From a virus: DNA of 22,358 nt. The DNA lies in the IMG/VR virus record IMGVR_UViG_3300006919_013261, positions 1-22,358 of that record. One strand, 5' to 3'. Position numbers and translations under genes: made by a program. The notes beneath the pieces were generated by a model, which saw only the letters and a program-made list of their open reading frames with translations, made no database searches and was not told the origin of the DNA. Within the stretch, counting starts at the first letter, position 1; each line of letters starts with the position of its first letter. Shown here piece by piece: positions 1 to 6,398 of this stretch.

Positions 1-2
1 CA

Positions 3-332
3 GCTTTTAGAATGGGAAATTGGGATGCTGATAAAGTAGGTTATTTTACTCCTTATTTAAATACTGATAAATTTGGTATTTTACAAGATGGAGAAATATT
101 ATGTAACAAATTAAATATTGAATTCGATGAAGTCTATTCTAGAACTAATACTAGTTATAAGCCTTTTCCTAGTGGGAACAGTGATTATAAATCTGCTTCA
201 TCTGTTGAACGAATTGAAGCTTTTATTGCGTTGGGTAGGAAAGACCCTGTACAATATGAAGACGAAACTGGTCCAGTAGATTATGAAGTAGCGAAAGCCC
301 ATGTAGTTCAAGTTCTTGCTGAATATGTATAG
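3..332 (+). CDS. queC: QueC-like 7-cyano-7-deazaguanine synthase, C-terminal part (5' end outside window)
   Basis: The frame is open to the window edge, so this is the C-terminal part of a longer gene; the first Met (base 12) need not be the start. QueC converts 7-carboxy-7-deazaguanine to preQ0 using ATP and ammonia. The fragment follows the QueC C-terminus: a TPYLNTDK segment where the family has the 'PL..K.eI' stretch, then TNTSY in place of TWSCY, then SVERIEAF and GRKDPVQYE matching the usual 'C.ER.EAF..AG..DP..YE' ending. All four zinc-binding cysteines of the family are absent: SCY reads TSY, and the CxxCxxC stretch reads D-Y-K-S-A-S-S. The only Cys visible lies upstream, in GEILCNKL. 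It is followed by queD, queE and folE, which supports the assignment. The variant may be a QueC paralogue with a changed reaction. Family assignment is good; activity is uncertain. Confidence 0.75.
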   Translation, partial: AFRMGNWDADKVGYFTPYLNTDKFGILQDGEILCNKLNIEFDEVYSRTNTSYKPFPSGNSDYKSASSVERIEAFIALGRKDPVQYEDETGPVDYEVAKAHVVQVLAEYV

Positions 333-360
333 TAATATATAAATTAAATAATTATTAGCA

Positions 361-504
361 ATGCAAAAATCAGAACAAACAAACGGTAATACTCAATTGA
401 ATACTGAAAGAGACCAACTTAATAAGAGAGTTAGCAAATTTAGTATGTTAAGTAAATCTAAGAAAGTACAGTGGGACGGAATGAGAAGACATCGTACCAT
501 TTAA
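361..504 (+). CDS. Hypothetical 47-residue polar protein
   Basis: ATG at 361 opens a 47-codon frame ending TAA at 502-504, 28 bases after the queC-like stop. The product is polar and rich in Lys, Gln, Asn and Arg (starts MQKSEQTNG, ends MRRHRTI), with no membrane segment, signal peptide or motif that I recognise. It sits at the head of a run of three micro-genes with tight spacing, which is how real phage small genes are usually packed. No function can be proposed. Confidence is limited by its length and by the absence of a recognised family. Confidence 0.5.
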   Translation: MQKSEQTNGNTQLNTERDQLNKRVSKFSMLSKSKKVQWDGMRRHRTI

Positions 505-518
505 TTTTAGGAGAGGCA

Positions 519-707
519 GTGAAAAAATTTATAGAATTTTCTTTAATATGGTATAGTCAACAAATGGCAATCCCCTTTTGGGTTGTAGGTCATGTTCACC
601 TTAGTATAAATACTTATAAAGACATTCATGAAATAATTGCTAGTTTAGGTTTAAACCTCTTAGTAGCAATTGGGTTTATAATAGATTATAAAAAAAATGG
701 GAAATAA
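519..707 (+). CDS. Small putative membrane protein (about 62 residues)
   Basis: I chose GTG at 519 because the sequence AGGAGAGG (509-516) just upstream is one of the few Shine-Dalgarno-like stretches in the window, and because this start clears the preceding gene. GTG at 471 in the same frame would add 16 residues and overlap that gene by 34 bases. The product has a hydrophobic N-terminal stretch (FIEFSLIWY, then AIPFWVVGHV) and a second hydrophobic segment near the end (LGLNLLVAIGFII), followed by a basic tail DYKKNGK. This looks like a two-segment inner-membrane micro-protein with its C-terminus in the cytoplasm. Its end overlaps the next gene by 11 bases. Function unknown. Confidence 0.55.
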   Translation: MKKFIEFSLIWYSQQMAIPFWVVGHVHLSINTYKDIHEIIASLGLNLLVAIGFIIDYKKNGK

Positions 708-867
708 AAAACAAGAATTACCAGATGCAAGAAAGCATCAACAAATAAGTTTCATTAAATCAGGTATCCGTATTTTAGGTTATGGAGCTTTATGGTGGAG
801 CTTGGATATTGCAGTTACTTTACTTATATTGAGTGAAATAGTTGGAATAGGAGAAGAATTAGTATAA
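697..867 (+). CDS. Small single-pass membrane protein (56 residues)
   Basis: ATG at 697 lies inside the end of the previous gene and the frame closes with TAA at 865-867. The N-terminus is polar and charged (MGNKKQELPDARKHQQ). A 30-residue hydrophobic region follows (SGIRILGYGALWW, then DIAVTLLILSEIVGI) and the protein ends in acidic GEELV. The pattern is a small single-pass or hairpin membrane protein. Similar short proteins with an 'IR..GY' and 'E..GI.EEL' pattern occur in T4-like marine phages as far as I recall, but I cannot name the family. The overlap suggests translational coupling with the previous membrane micro-gene. Role unknown. Confidence 0.6.
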   Translation: MGNKKQELPDARKHQQISFIKSGIRILGYGALWWSLDIAVTLLILSEIVGIGEELV

Positions 868-883
868 CAATTAAAAATTAAAT

Positions 884-1126
884 ATGAATAAAATTTATTA
901 TTTTAGTGCACCCTGGTGTGGTCCATGTAAAATGTTAGGACCTGTAATGGATAAAAGTGGGTTACCTTTCCAAAAAATTAATGTAGATAATGATTCAACA
1001 TTATCAGCTAAATATGGAATTAGAAATGTTCCTACTTTAGTAAAAGTAGATGCTAATGGAAATGAAATTAGTAGATTAGTAGGTAATAATCCTTTAGATA
1101 AAATTAAAATTTGGTATAATGGGTAA
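884..1126 (+). CDS. Mini-thioredoxin / glutaredoxin-like protein
   Basis: An 80-residue thioredoxin-fold protein with the classic active site WCGPC at residues 11-15 after a beta strand (KIYYFSAP), the NVDND element that follows strand 2, and the cis-proline motif NVPTL with Pro at residue 50. It is shorter than host thioredoxin (about 105-110 residues) because it starts directly at the active-site strand, as many phage thioredoxins do. It would reduce disulfides or act as electron donor in the cytoplasm; phage ribonucleotide reductase is the usual partner but none lies in this window. Its last bases overlap the start of queD by 8, so the two are probably translated from one message. The redox identity is strong; the partner is unknown. 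Confidence 0.88.
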   Translation: MNKIYYFSAPWCGPCKMLGPVMDKSGLPFQKINVDNDSTLSAKYGIRNVPTLVKVDANGNEISRLVGNNPLDKIKIWYNG

Positions 1127-1583
1127 ATTTCAATCAAGCAAAGTATTTGACGGTTTTTCTACAGTATTCCGTCAATGGAAAGCAGAAACAACTCACTGTA
1201 GATTTGTACATGGTTATGGAATTTCATTTAAAGTATATTTTGAAGGAGAATTAGATGAAAGAAATTGGGTATGGGATTTTGGTGGAATGAAAAGAGCTAA
1301 AACTTTAATTGATGGTAAACAACCAAAAGCATGGATGGATTATATGTTTGATCATACTATGATTATAGCTGAAGATGATCCTGAAGTAAAAGCATTTCAA
1401 CAAATGGAAGTTGCTGGTGTAGCCCAAGTGAGAATAATCCCAGCTACTGGTGCAGAAAAATTTGCTGAATATATTTATACTAAATTAAATAGTTTTGTTA
1501 AAGCTGAAACCGATAATCGAGTAAGAGTAACGAGAGTGAAATTTATGGAACACGGGAAAAATGCAGCAAGTTATAGTGAATAA
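1119..1583 (+). CDS. queD: 6-carboxytetrahydropterin synthase (QueD / PTPS family)
   Basis: A 154-residue QueD/PTPS-fold enzyme that would convert 7,8-dihydroneopterin triphosphate (the FolE product) to 6-carboxytetrahydropterin, the QueE substrate. Visible landmarks are the catalytic Cys27 in THCRFVHGY, the ELDERNWVWDFG segment equivalent to 'LD..G.v.DF..lk', the DH pair at residues 78-79 (FDHTMII) and Glu113 in ATGAEKFAEYI, the 'T.E..A..i' motif. The textbook zinc triad is altered: the N-terminal AAH reads VFR and HGH reads HGY. From memory the same FRQW...HCRF.HGY pattern and EHG.N.A.Y ending occur in an alphaproteobacterial subfamily, so I read this as a known divergent branch rather than a dead enzyme. 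It overlaps the thioredoxin gene and leads into queE. Confidence 0.85.
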   Translation: MGKFQSSKVFDGFSTVFRQWKAETTHCRFVHGYGISFKVYFEGELDERNWVWDFGGMKRAKTLIDGKQPKAWMDYMFDHTMIIAEDDPEVKAFQQMEVAGVAQVRIIPATGAEKFAEYIYTKLNSFVKAETDNRVRVTRVKFMEHGKNAASYSE

Positions 1584-1626
1584 AAGTACAACAGTGAATG
1601 AAAAACCACTTAAAAAAATTAACAAT

Positions 1627-2412
1627 ATGCACAAGCAATTAAAAAGGGTTACAGACTACGAAAAAAACTTACCCATTGTAGAAATTTACACAGCAGTACA
1701 ATCAGAAGGATCAAGAGCAGGATACCCTACAGTAGTCATTAGAACTACAGGGTGTACACACAGATGTTATTTTGGAGAAGGAGGATGGTGTGATAGTTGG
1801 TATACGAGCATCCACCCAGAAAAAGGACATTTTAATTTTAAAGATATTATTAAAGCATATGAGGATAACCCTCATATAAAGGAAATGATGTTAACAGGAG
1901 GATCTCCTACAATGCATCCCGCTTTAGTAAACGAATTAACCCATTTTGCTCATGAAAACAATATATTCATTACTATTGAAACTGAAGGAAGCCATTTCTT
2001 ACCAACTGATTATCCTATTAATTTGCTTTCTATTAGTCCTAAGTTCTCCAATAGTGTACCTGTACTTGGGGTATCAACGCCTCAAGGAGCTGTTACAGAT
2101 CAAAGAATGATCGATAGACATAATAAACTTAGACTTAATTATGAATCGATAAAACAATCAATTGCTTACCATTCAGATTATCATATTAAACCTGTATGGG
2201 ATGGAAAAGATAAAGGAGCATTAGCTGAAATTATGGAATGTATTTCTATATTAGACGTTAAGCCTGAAAAAGTATGGTTTATGCCTGCTGGAGATAGTAG
2301 AGAAGCATTATTTAAATCTTATCCTGTATTATTTGATTGGGTTAGAGATAATGGCTATAGAATGACATGGAGACCCCACATTATTGCTTTTGAAGACCAA
2401 CGTGAAGTATAG
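1627..2412 (+). CDS. queE: 7-carboxy-7-deazaguanine synthase (QueE, radical SAM)
   Basis: A radical SAM enzyme of about 261 residues that ring-contracts 6-carboxytetrahydropterin to 7-carboxy-7-deazaguanine (CDG). Residues 17-32 (PIVEIYTAVQSEGSRAG) match the QueE substrate segment 'EiF.siQGEG...G'. The cluster cysteines are C43, C47 and C55, that is CX3CX7C in TGCTHRCYFGEGGWCDSWYT, longer than the canonical CX3CX2C. LTGGSPTMHP is the GGE-type SAM motif, with S in place of the usual E, and TIETEGS is the substrate/SAM strand. I prefer ATG 1627; an in-frame ATG at 1561 would add 22 unconserved-looking residues and overlap queD by 23 bases. The stop TAG overlaps the GTG of the next micro-gene. 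Function is well supported by neighbouring queD and folE. Confidence 0.88.
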   Translation: MHKQLKRVTDYEKNLPIVEIYTAVQSEGSRAGYPTVVIRTTGCTHRCYFGEGGWCDSWYTSIHPEKGHFNFKDIIKAYEDNPHIKEMMLTGGSPTMHPALVNELTHFAHENNIFITIETEGSHFLPTDYPINLLSISPKFSNSVPVLGVSTPQGAVTDQRMIDRHNKLRLNYESIKQSIAYHSDYHIKPVWDGKDKGALAEIMECISILDVKPEKVWFMPAGDSREALFKSYPVLFDWVRDNGYRMTWRPHIIAFEDQREV

Positions 2413-2555
2413 TGGACAAAGAAGAGGCATTAGAAATATTAGAAGAAATAGCAGATAATGTACATACATGCTGTGCCATAACAATGGAACCAGATGAAGT
2501 ATTAGTATTAATAGATAAATTAAAAAGTTATATAGAAAATGGAGAACAAACGTAG
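2412..2555 (+). CDS. Hypothetical acidic micro-protein between queE and folE
   Basis: A GTG at 2412 sharing its G with the queE stop (TAGTG) opens 47 codons to TAG at 2553-2555, overlapping the folE start at 2539 by 17 bases. The product is strongly acidic and helical (starts MDKEEALEILEEIADN, reading GTG as Met), has a CC pair near residue 20, and ends DKLKSYIENGEQT. Without it there would be a 126-base gap between two tightly packed enzyme genes, and the junction geometry matches other couplings in the window. No family is recognised. It may be a small regulator or an enzyme partner, but nothing in the sequence shows that. Confidence 0.55.
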   Translation: MDKEEALEILEEIADNVHTCCAITMEPDEVLVLIDKLKSYIENGEQT

Positions 2556-3234
2556 AAAAGTTCACGAAGAACTAGAAGTTGTAAAAGTAGGTTATGCAAA
2601 TGGTGTTGCAGAAGGATTTCCCTTTACAGATAAACAAAAATTAAAAATGATTAGTAATGCAGAAAAGGCTTATGGTAAGTTTTTAGATGCATTAAAATGT
2701 GATTGGAGAAATGACCCCAATTCAATGGAAACACCTCGTAGAGTAGCTAAAGCTTATGTAAACGATTTATGGGCTGGTAGATATACTGCAATGTCTCCTA
2801 TTACTTCATTCCCCTCAGATGGTTATGACGGTATTGTTATAGAACGTAATATACCATTAACTTCAATGTGTTCACATCACCACCAAACAATTGGAGGTGT
2901 GGTTCATATAGGTTATATACCAGGAGAAAATGGTCAAGTAATTGGTTTATCAAAACTAAATAGAATTGTAGAATTATTTGGTAGAAGAGGTGCAATACAA
3001 GAACAATTAACATCAGCAATTCATAATGCTGTAGATAAAATTACAGACGAAAATAAAGGAGTTATTGTTACTATAGTTGGAACACATAATTGTGTTAGTT
3101 GTAGAGGTGTTAAACACCAAGGTGCTGCAATGGTAACCACTAAAGCATCAGGTGTGTTTAGAGAAAATGATAACCTAGCTAGAAAAGAATTTTTTGATAG
3201 TTTAAAAATTAATAACGGAGGTCACAATATATAG
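2539..3234 (+). CDS. folE: GTP cyclohydrolase I (FolE type IA)
   Basis: A 231-residue FolE that makes 7,8-dihydroneopterin triphosphate from GTP, the entry step for both tetrahydrofolate and 7-deazaguanine synthesis. Family landmarks in order: ETPRRVAKAYVNDLW (residues 64-78), the zinc/active-site segment TSMCSHHHQTIGGVVHIGYIP with C111 and H114, the IGLSKLNRIVELFGRR segment (135-150), and HNCVSCRGVKHQGA with C185 as the second zinc Cys. The usual CEHH reads CSHH and MRGV reads CRGV, so an extra Cys (C188) lies next to the metal site. Together with queD and queE this completes the route GTP to CDG inside the phage. Ends 2 bases before the phosphoribosyltransferase gene. Confidence 0.93.
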   Translation: MENKRRKVHEELEVVKVGYANGVAEGFPFTDKQKLKMISNAEKAYGKFLDALKCDWRNDPNSMETPRRVAKAYVNDLWAGRYTAMSPITSFPSDGYDGIVIERNIPLTSMCSHHHQTIGGVVHIGYIPGENGQVIGLSKLNRIVELFGRRGAIQEQLTSAIHNAVDKITDENKGVIVTIVGTHNCVSCRGVKHQGAAMVTTKASGVFRENDNLARKEFFDSLKINNGGHNI

Positions 3235-3236
3235 TT

Positions 3237-3773
3237 ATGTTAAAAATAGGTGAAAATAAATTAAAATTAAGTTGGGATGATGTTAGTAGATCAGTAGATG
3301 ATTTATGTAGAAAAATCCCAATGGAATTACCTTTAATAGATTCAGTACATGGTATAGCAAGAGGAGGTTTAATACCTGCTGTTATGATATCCCATAAACT
3401 AGATTTACCTTATGTAAAGGCTGTTGGACCTAATACTTTAGTAATAGATGACATAGCAGATAGTGGAGTTACTTTAGAAAAAGCACCTGGTGTTTATACA
3501 GCTGTTTTACATTATAAACCCCATACTTCTTGTTTTAAACCTAATTTATGGGCAGACTTACATGAAAGTGATGAGTGGTTAATTTATCCTTGGGAAAAAT
3601 ATGATTCAAAACCAATGCAAGATTATCTACAAAGCAAAGAATTTTCAGAGTTTGCGGAAAATGAAGATAATAGTTTGGTTTGGCCCGAAGAAGATTGTAA
3701 ATTACATACCGTAGGAGGATTAACAAATGATAAAGAAGGATCATTTATGAAATTTCAAAATAAAATAAAATAA
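3237..3773 (+). CDS. Type I phosphoribosyltransferase (purine-PRTase-like)
   Basis: A 178-residue protein with the type I PRTase fold. HGIARGGLIPAVMISHKL (residues 38-55) is the PPi-loop region, and NTLVIDDIADSGVTL (66-80) is the PRPP-binding loop with its DD pair. DEWLIYPWE (112-120) is the C-terminal hood motif seen in xanthine/guanine PRTase-like proteins. Residues 125-178 form an extra tail without recognised motifs. Such enzymes join a base to PRPP to give a nucleotide. Placement directly after folE/queDE makes a deazapurine or guanine base an attractive substrate, but that is inference from position only; ordinary purine salvage is equally possible. Followed 1 base later by the MazG-like gene, so the pair may act on nucleotide pools. 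Confidence 0.85.
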   Translation: MLKIGENKLKLSWDDVSRSVDDLCRKIPMELPLIDSVHGIARGGLIPAVMISHKLDLPYVKAVGPNTLVIDDIADSGVTLEKAPGVYTAVLHYKPHTSCFKPNLWADLHESDEWLIYPWEKYDSKPMQDYLQSKEFSEFAENEDNSLVWPEEDCKLHTVGGLTNDKEGSFMKFQNKIK

Positions 3774-3774
3774 A

Positions 3775-4290
3775 ATGAACAAACAATTAAAATTATTTTC
3801 AGAAGAAGAATTACCTGTATGGGTTAATGAAGTTCCGTTTGTATCGGAAGTAGAAACTTTTAATCGTACGTTCGGAAAACCAAATAATTATGAGCCAACA
3901 ATACCAGAAAAAAAGGAATGGCAATTCGTATACGACTTTATACTTGAAGAATTGGAAGAATATAGACAAGCTTGCGAAAACGGAGACATCGTGGAAGTTT
4001 TGGATGCTTTGTGTGATATTACTTACGTTTCCCTTGGGAACGGTACTATGTTACACGGTCTTAAAGATAAGATATGGCCAGCGTATCAAGAAGTACAAGC
4101 AAATAATATGTCGAAGTCTTGTAGCACTGAAGAAGAAGCCATGGAAACTGTCACCCTCCGCTCTAAAGAACAAGCTGAGCCATGTCATTATGAGCAAGTG
4201 GAGAAAAGATTCGTAGTATATAGAACAAGAGATAGAAAAGTTATGAAATCAATTAATTACTTTAGACCAGATTTAAAACAATTCTTTTAA
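3775..4290 (+). CDS. MazG-like / PRA-PH-type nucleoside triphosphate pyrophosphohydrolase
   Basis: A 171-residue protein whose residues 50-115 form an all-alpha NTP pyrophosphohydrolase domain: the helix FILEELEEYRQA carries E58, E59 and E62, and DIVEVLDALCDITYV carries D77 and D81, the paired acidic metal ligands. WPAYQEVQANNMSK is the usual 'f..V..sNmsK' ending of the domain. The C-terminal 55 residues are not recognised. The family hydrolyses (d)NTPs to monophosphates; phage versions are thought to adjust nucleotide or alarmone pools. Roughly 3960-4200 has higher GC and codon use unlike the flanks (CTC, CGC, ACC, TCG). Its stop TAA overlaps the polymerase ATG (TAATG). The domain call is firm, the substrate unknown. 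Confidence 0.85.
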   Translation: MNKQLKLFSEEELPVWVNEVPFVSEVETFNRTFGKPNNYEPTIPEKKEWQFVYDFILEELEEYRQACENGDIVEVLDALCDITYVSLGNGTMLHGLKDKIWPAYQEVQANNMSKSCSTEEEAMETVTLRSKEQAEPCHYEQVEKRFVVYRTRDRKVMKSINYFRPDLKQFF

Positions 4291-6032
4291 TGTATAAAAA
4301 GTGTTATCAAGGTAAAAAATTAGGACATAATGTTTGGGAAATGCATCTTTGGGAAGAAGATAAAGGTCATCAAGTTATTCCTTATGAAAATATAGCATAT
4401 CAAGAATGTAAGGAAGGTGAACACACAAATATTGGATTAAATGGTGAATATTTAAAACATACAAATAATTGGTATTTCTCAAAAAACCCTAATTATAGTG
4501 ATAAAAATACTCCTGGTCTTCATTTTCATGATATGAAACTTCATCAAAAATTCCTAGTTGAAAGATATGGAATTAATGATGTACCTTCTACAGGACATAG
4601 AGAAGTATTTTTTGATATTGAGTGTGAAATTGGAGGGGCATTAACTGAAGAATATATTGAAAGTGCCCCAATGCCTATTACATCAATTGCTTGGTGGGAT
4701 AAAACACCAGATACTTGGCATATTTTAATTCTTGATAAAAAGAATCAACTTAAACATACTAAAGCTAGAAATAAAGAAATTATACCTTGCAGTACTGAAA
4801 GTCAATTACTAGCTAAATTCATTGAAATAATTAGAGATATAGATCCCGATATTTTAATTGGTTATAATTCAGATTATTTTGACATACCTTATTTATATTA
4901 TAGAATGTGTAATACAATAGGTAAGGAATTTGCTGATCATTTATCACCTTTAGGTAAAGTAGAATCTAAAAAATTCTCTAAATTTTTCTATAAACGAAAT
5001 CAGTTTGTTGATATTATAGGAGTTGAATCACTTGATTATATTCGTTTACATAAAAAATATAGTTGGAAAGATGAACCAAGTTGGAAACTAGATGCTATTG
5101 GAGAGAAATATGTTGGTATGAATAAAGTTGAGTATGAAGGAAATTTAGATCAACTATTTGAAACCGATATACAAAAGTTTATTCAATATAATTTTGTTGA
5201 TGTTGAAATACTTCAAAAATTAGATGAAAAGCTACAATATATTGCTTTAACTAAAAACTTATCACATAAAGGTAAACATAACTACAGTGAAGTTTATTCT
5301 AATAGTGTAACCCAAGACGGAGCAATTTCAGCTTATTTATTATCTCAAAATATAATCCCACCACCTAAAGAACCTAACCCTCAAAAGAAAGATGGTTATG
5401 CTGGAGGATACCTTTTTTGCCCCAAAGCAGGATTATACAAGTATATGTTTGATGAAGATTTAACATCACTGTATCCATCTATAATTATGTCGATTAACAT
5501 TGGTAAAGAAACATTCGTGGGTCGTATTATAGATGCAGATGATCGTAATAATAGATTGGGCCTTAACGATTTAAAAGAACGTAATCCTAAAGATTTATTA
5601 TTAGTTGAAAATGGAAAACGACGTCATACTAATGTTGAAGCTGGAGAATTAGTGAAAATAATTGAATCACAAAATTTAGCTGTAGCAGCTAATGGTTCAA
5701 TGTTCAGAACAGATAAAGAAGCAGTATTATCAACTATACTTAAAAAATGGTTTGAAGAACGTGTTTTATATAAAGGGCGTATGAAAAAAGCATATAAGTC
5801 TGGGGATAAAGAAGCAGGTGAGTATAATCATTTAATGCAATACACAATGAAAATTTTGCTTAATAGTTTATATGGAGCCACAGCTTTACCTTCATTTAGG
5901 TACGGAATGAACCAATCAATATTAAGTGAAGCAATTACATTATCTGGCCACAGAATTATACAAGAATCAGCTCTTTGCGCTAATAGACATATGAATAAAG
6001 TTATGCGTGGGGAATTAAAATTAGAAATATAA
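4290..6032 (+). CDS. 43: T4-type DNA polymerase gp43, N-terminal fragment (exonuclease, palm motif A, motif B)
   Basis: 580 residues covering the first two thirds of a family B polymerase. The 3'-5' exonuclease motifs are intact: Exo I FFDIE (D109/E111), Exo II GYNSDYFD (D198), Exo III YNFVDVE (Y300/D304). Palm motif A is DLTSLYPSII (from D390) and fingers motif B is KILLNSLYGA (521-530). It stops about 50 residues after motif B, before motif C, which is encoded separately from 6664. The end shows no intein-like or homing-endonuclease residues. 580 plus 311 residues equals the size of an unsplit T4 gp43 (about 898), so the halves appear complete and must associate for activity. The stop overlaps the ATG of a cupin gene (TAATG). 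Confidence 0.95.
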   Translation: MYKKCYQGKKLGHNVWEMHLWEEDKGHQVIPYENIAYQECKEGEHTNIGLNGEYLKHTNNWYFSKNPNYSDKNTPGLHFHDMKLHQKFLVERYGINDVPSTGHREVFFDIECEIGGALTEEYIESAPMPITSIAWWDKTPDTWHILILDKKNQLKHTKARNKEIIPCSTESQLLAKFIEIIRDIDPDILIGYNSDYFDIPYLYYRMCNTIGKEFADHLSPLGKVESKKFSKFFYKRNQFVDIIGVESLDYIRLHKKYSWKDEPSWKLDAIGEKYVGMNKVEYEGNLDQLFETDIQKFIQYNFVDVEILQKLDEKLQYIALTKNLSHKGKHNYSEVYSNSVTQDGAISAYLLSQNIIPPPKEPNPQKKDGYAGGYLFCPKAGLYKYMFDEDLTSLYPSIIMSINIGKETFVGRIIDADDRNNRLGLNDLKERNPKDLLLVENGKRRHTNVEAGELVKIIESQNLAVAANGSMFRTDKEAVLSTILKKWFEERVLYKGRMKKAYKSGDKEAGEYNHLMQYTMKILLNSLYGATALPSFRYGMNQSILSEAITLSGHRIIQESALCANRHMNKVMRGELKLEI

Positions 6033-6397
6033 TGGAAAGTCAATTTGATTGGGTAATAACAAAAAAACAAAAACCTTGGGGTTGGTATGAAGTATTATTA
6101 GATTCACCTGAATGTAAAGTAAAACGAATAACAATAAACCCAGGTCAAAGATTATCATACCAATACCATAGCAAAAGAAAAGAAACATGGACTGTAGTTA
6201 AAGGTAATTTAACAATTATTTTAGATGATGATAAATTATTCAGAGGGCCGGGACAATCAATAAAAATAAGTTTAGGAGATAAACATAGAGCTTGGAATGA
6301 AACTGAAGAAATAGTTCAATTTATAGAAGTTCAAACCGGAACTTATTTCGGAGAAGATGATATTGTTAGAGTAAAAGACGATTATAACAGAAAATAA
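6032..6397 (+). CDS. Cupin protein of the mannose-6-phosphate isomerase / ManC C-terminal type
   Basis: A 121-residue single-domain cupin that matches the type II phosphomannose isomerase domain throughout: KPWGWYEVLL at 14-23, CKVKRITINPGQRLSYQYH at 28-46, ETWTVVKG, GPGQSIKIS, DKHRAWN (H85), and the diagnostic ending FIEVQTGTYFGEDDIVR. In the first cupin motif the usual HxH reads H46-S-K48, with E51 kept, so one metal ligand appears replaced. The family isomerises fructose-6-P and mannose-6-P for GDP-mannose synthesis, which would suit the sugar genes 9 kb downstream. It lies between the two polymerase halves, coupled by TAATG to the first. The domain is certain; catalysis is uncertain. Confidence 0.88.
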   Translation: MESQFDWVITKKQKPWGWYEVLLDSPECKVKRITINPGQRLSYQYHSKRKETWTVVKGNLTIILDDDKLFRGPGQSIKISLGDKHRAWNETEEIVQFIEVQTGTYFGEDDIVRVKDDYNRK

Positions 6398-6398
6398 T

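Noticed and set aside
605-612. TATAAATA, identical to the T4 late promoter core
   Set aside because: It lies inside the small membrane-protein gene in very AT-rich DNA and is not followed by a gene start at a suitable distance; chance is the simpler reading.
1173-1230. QueD as an inactivated enzyme
   Set aside because: The altered zinc residues match a pattern I recall from a bacterial subfamily, and the catalytic Cys, Asp-His and Glu remain, so loss of function is not supported.
5990-6032. Possible split intein at the end of the first polymerase fragment
   Set aside because: The end (MRGELKLEI) continues the family B helix and has no intein blocks, and the second half begins with plain polymerase sequence without a C-intein.
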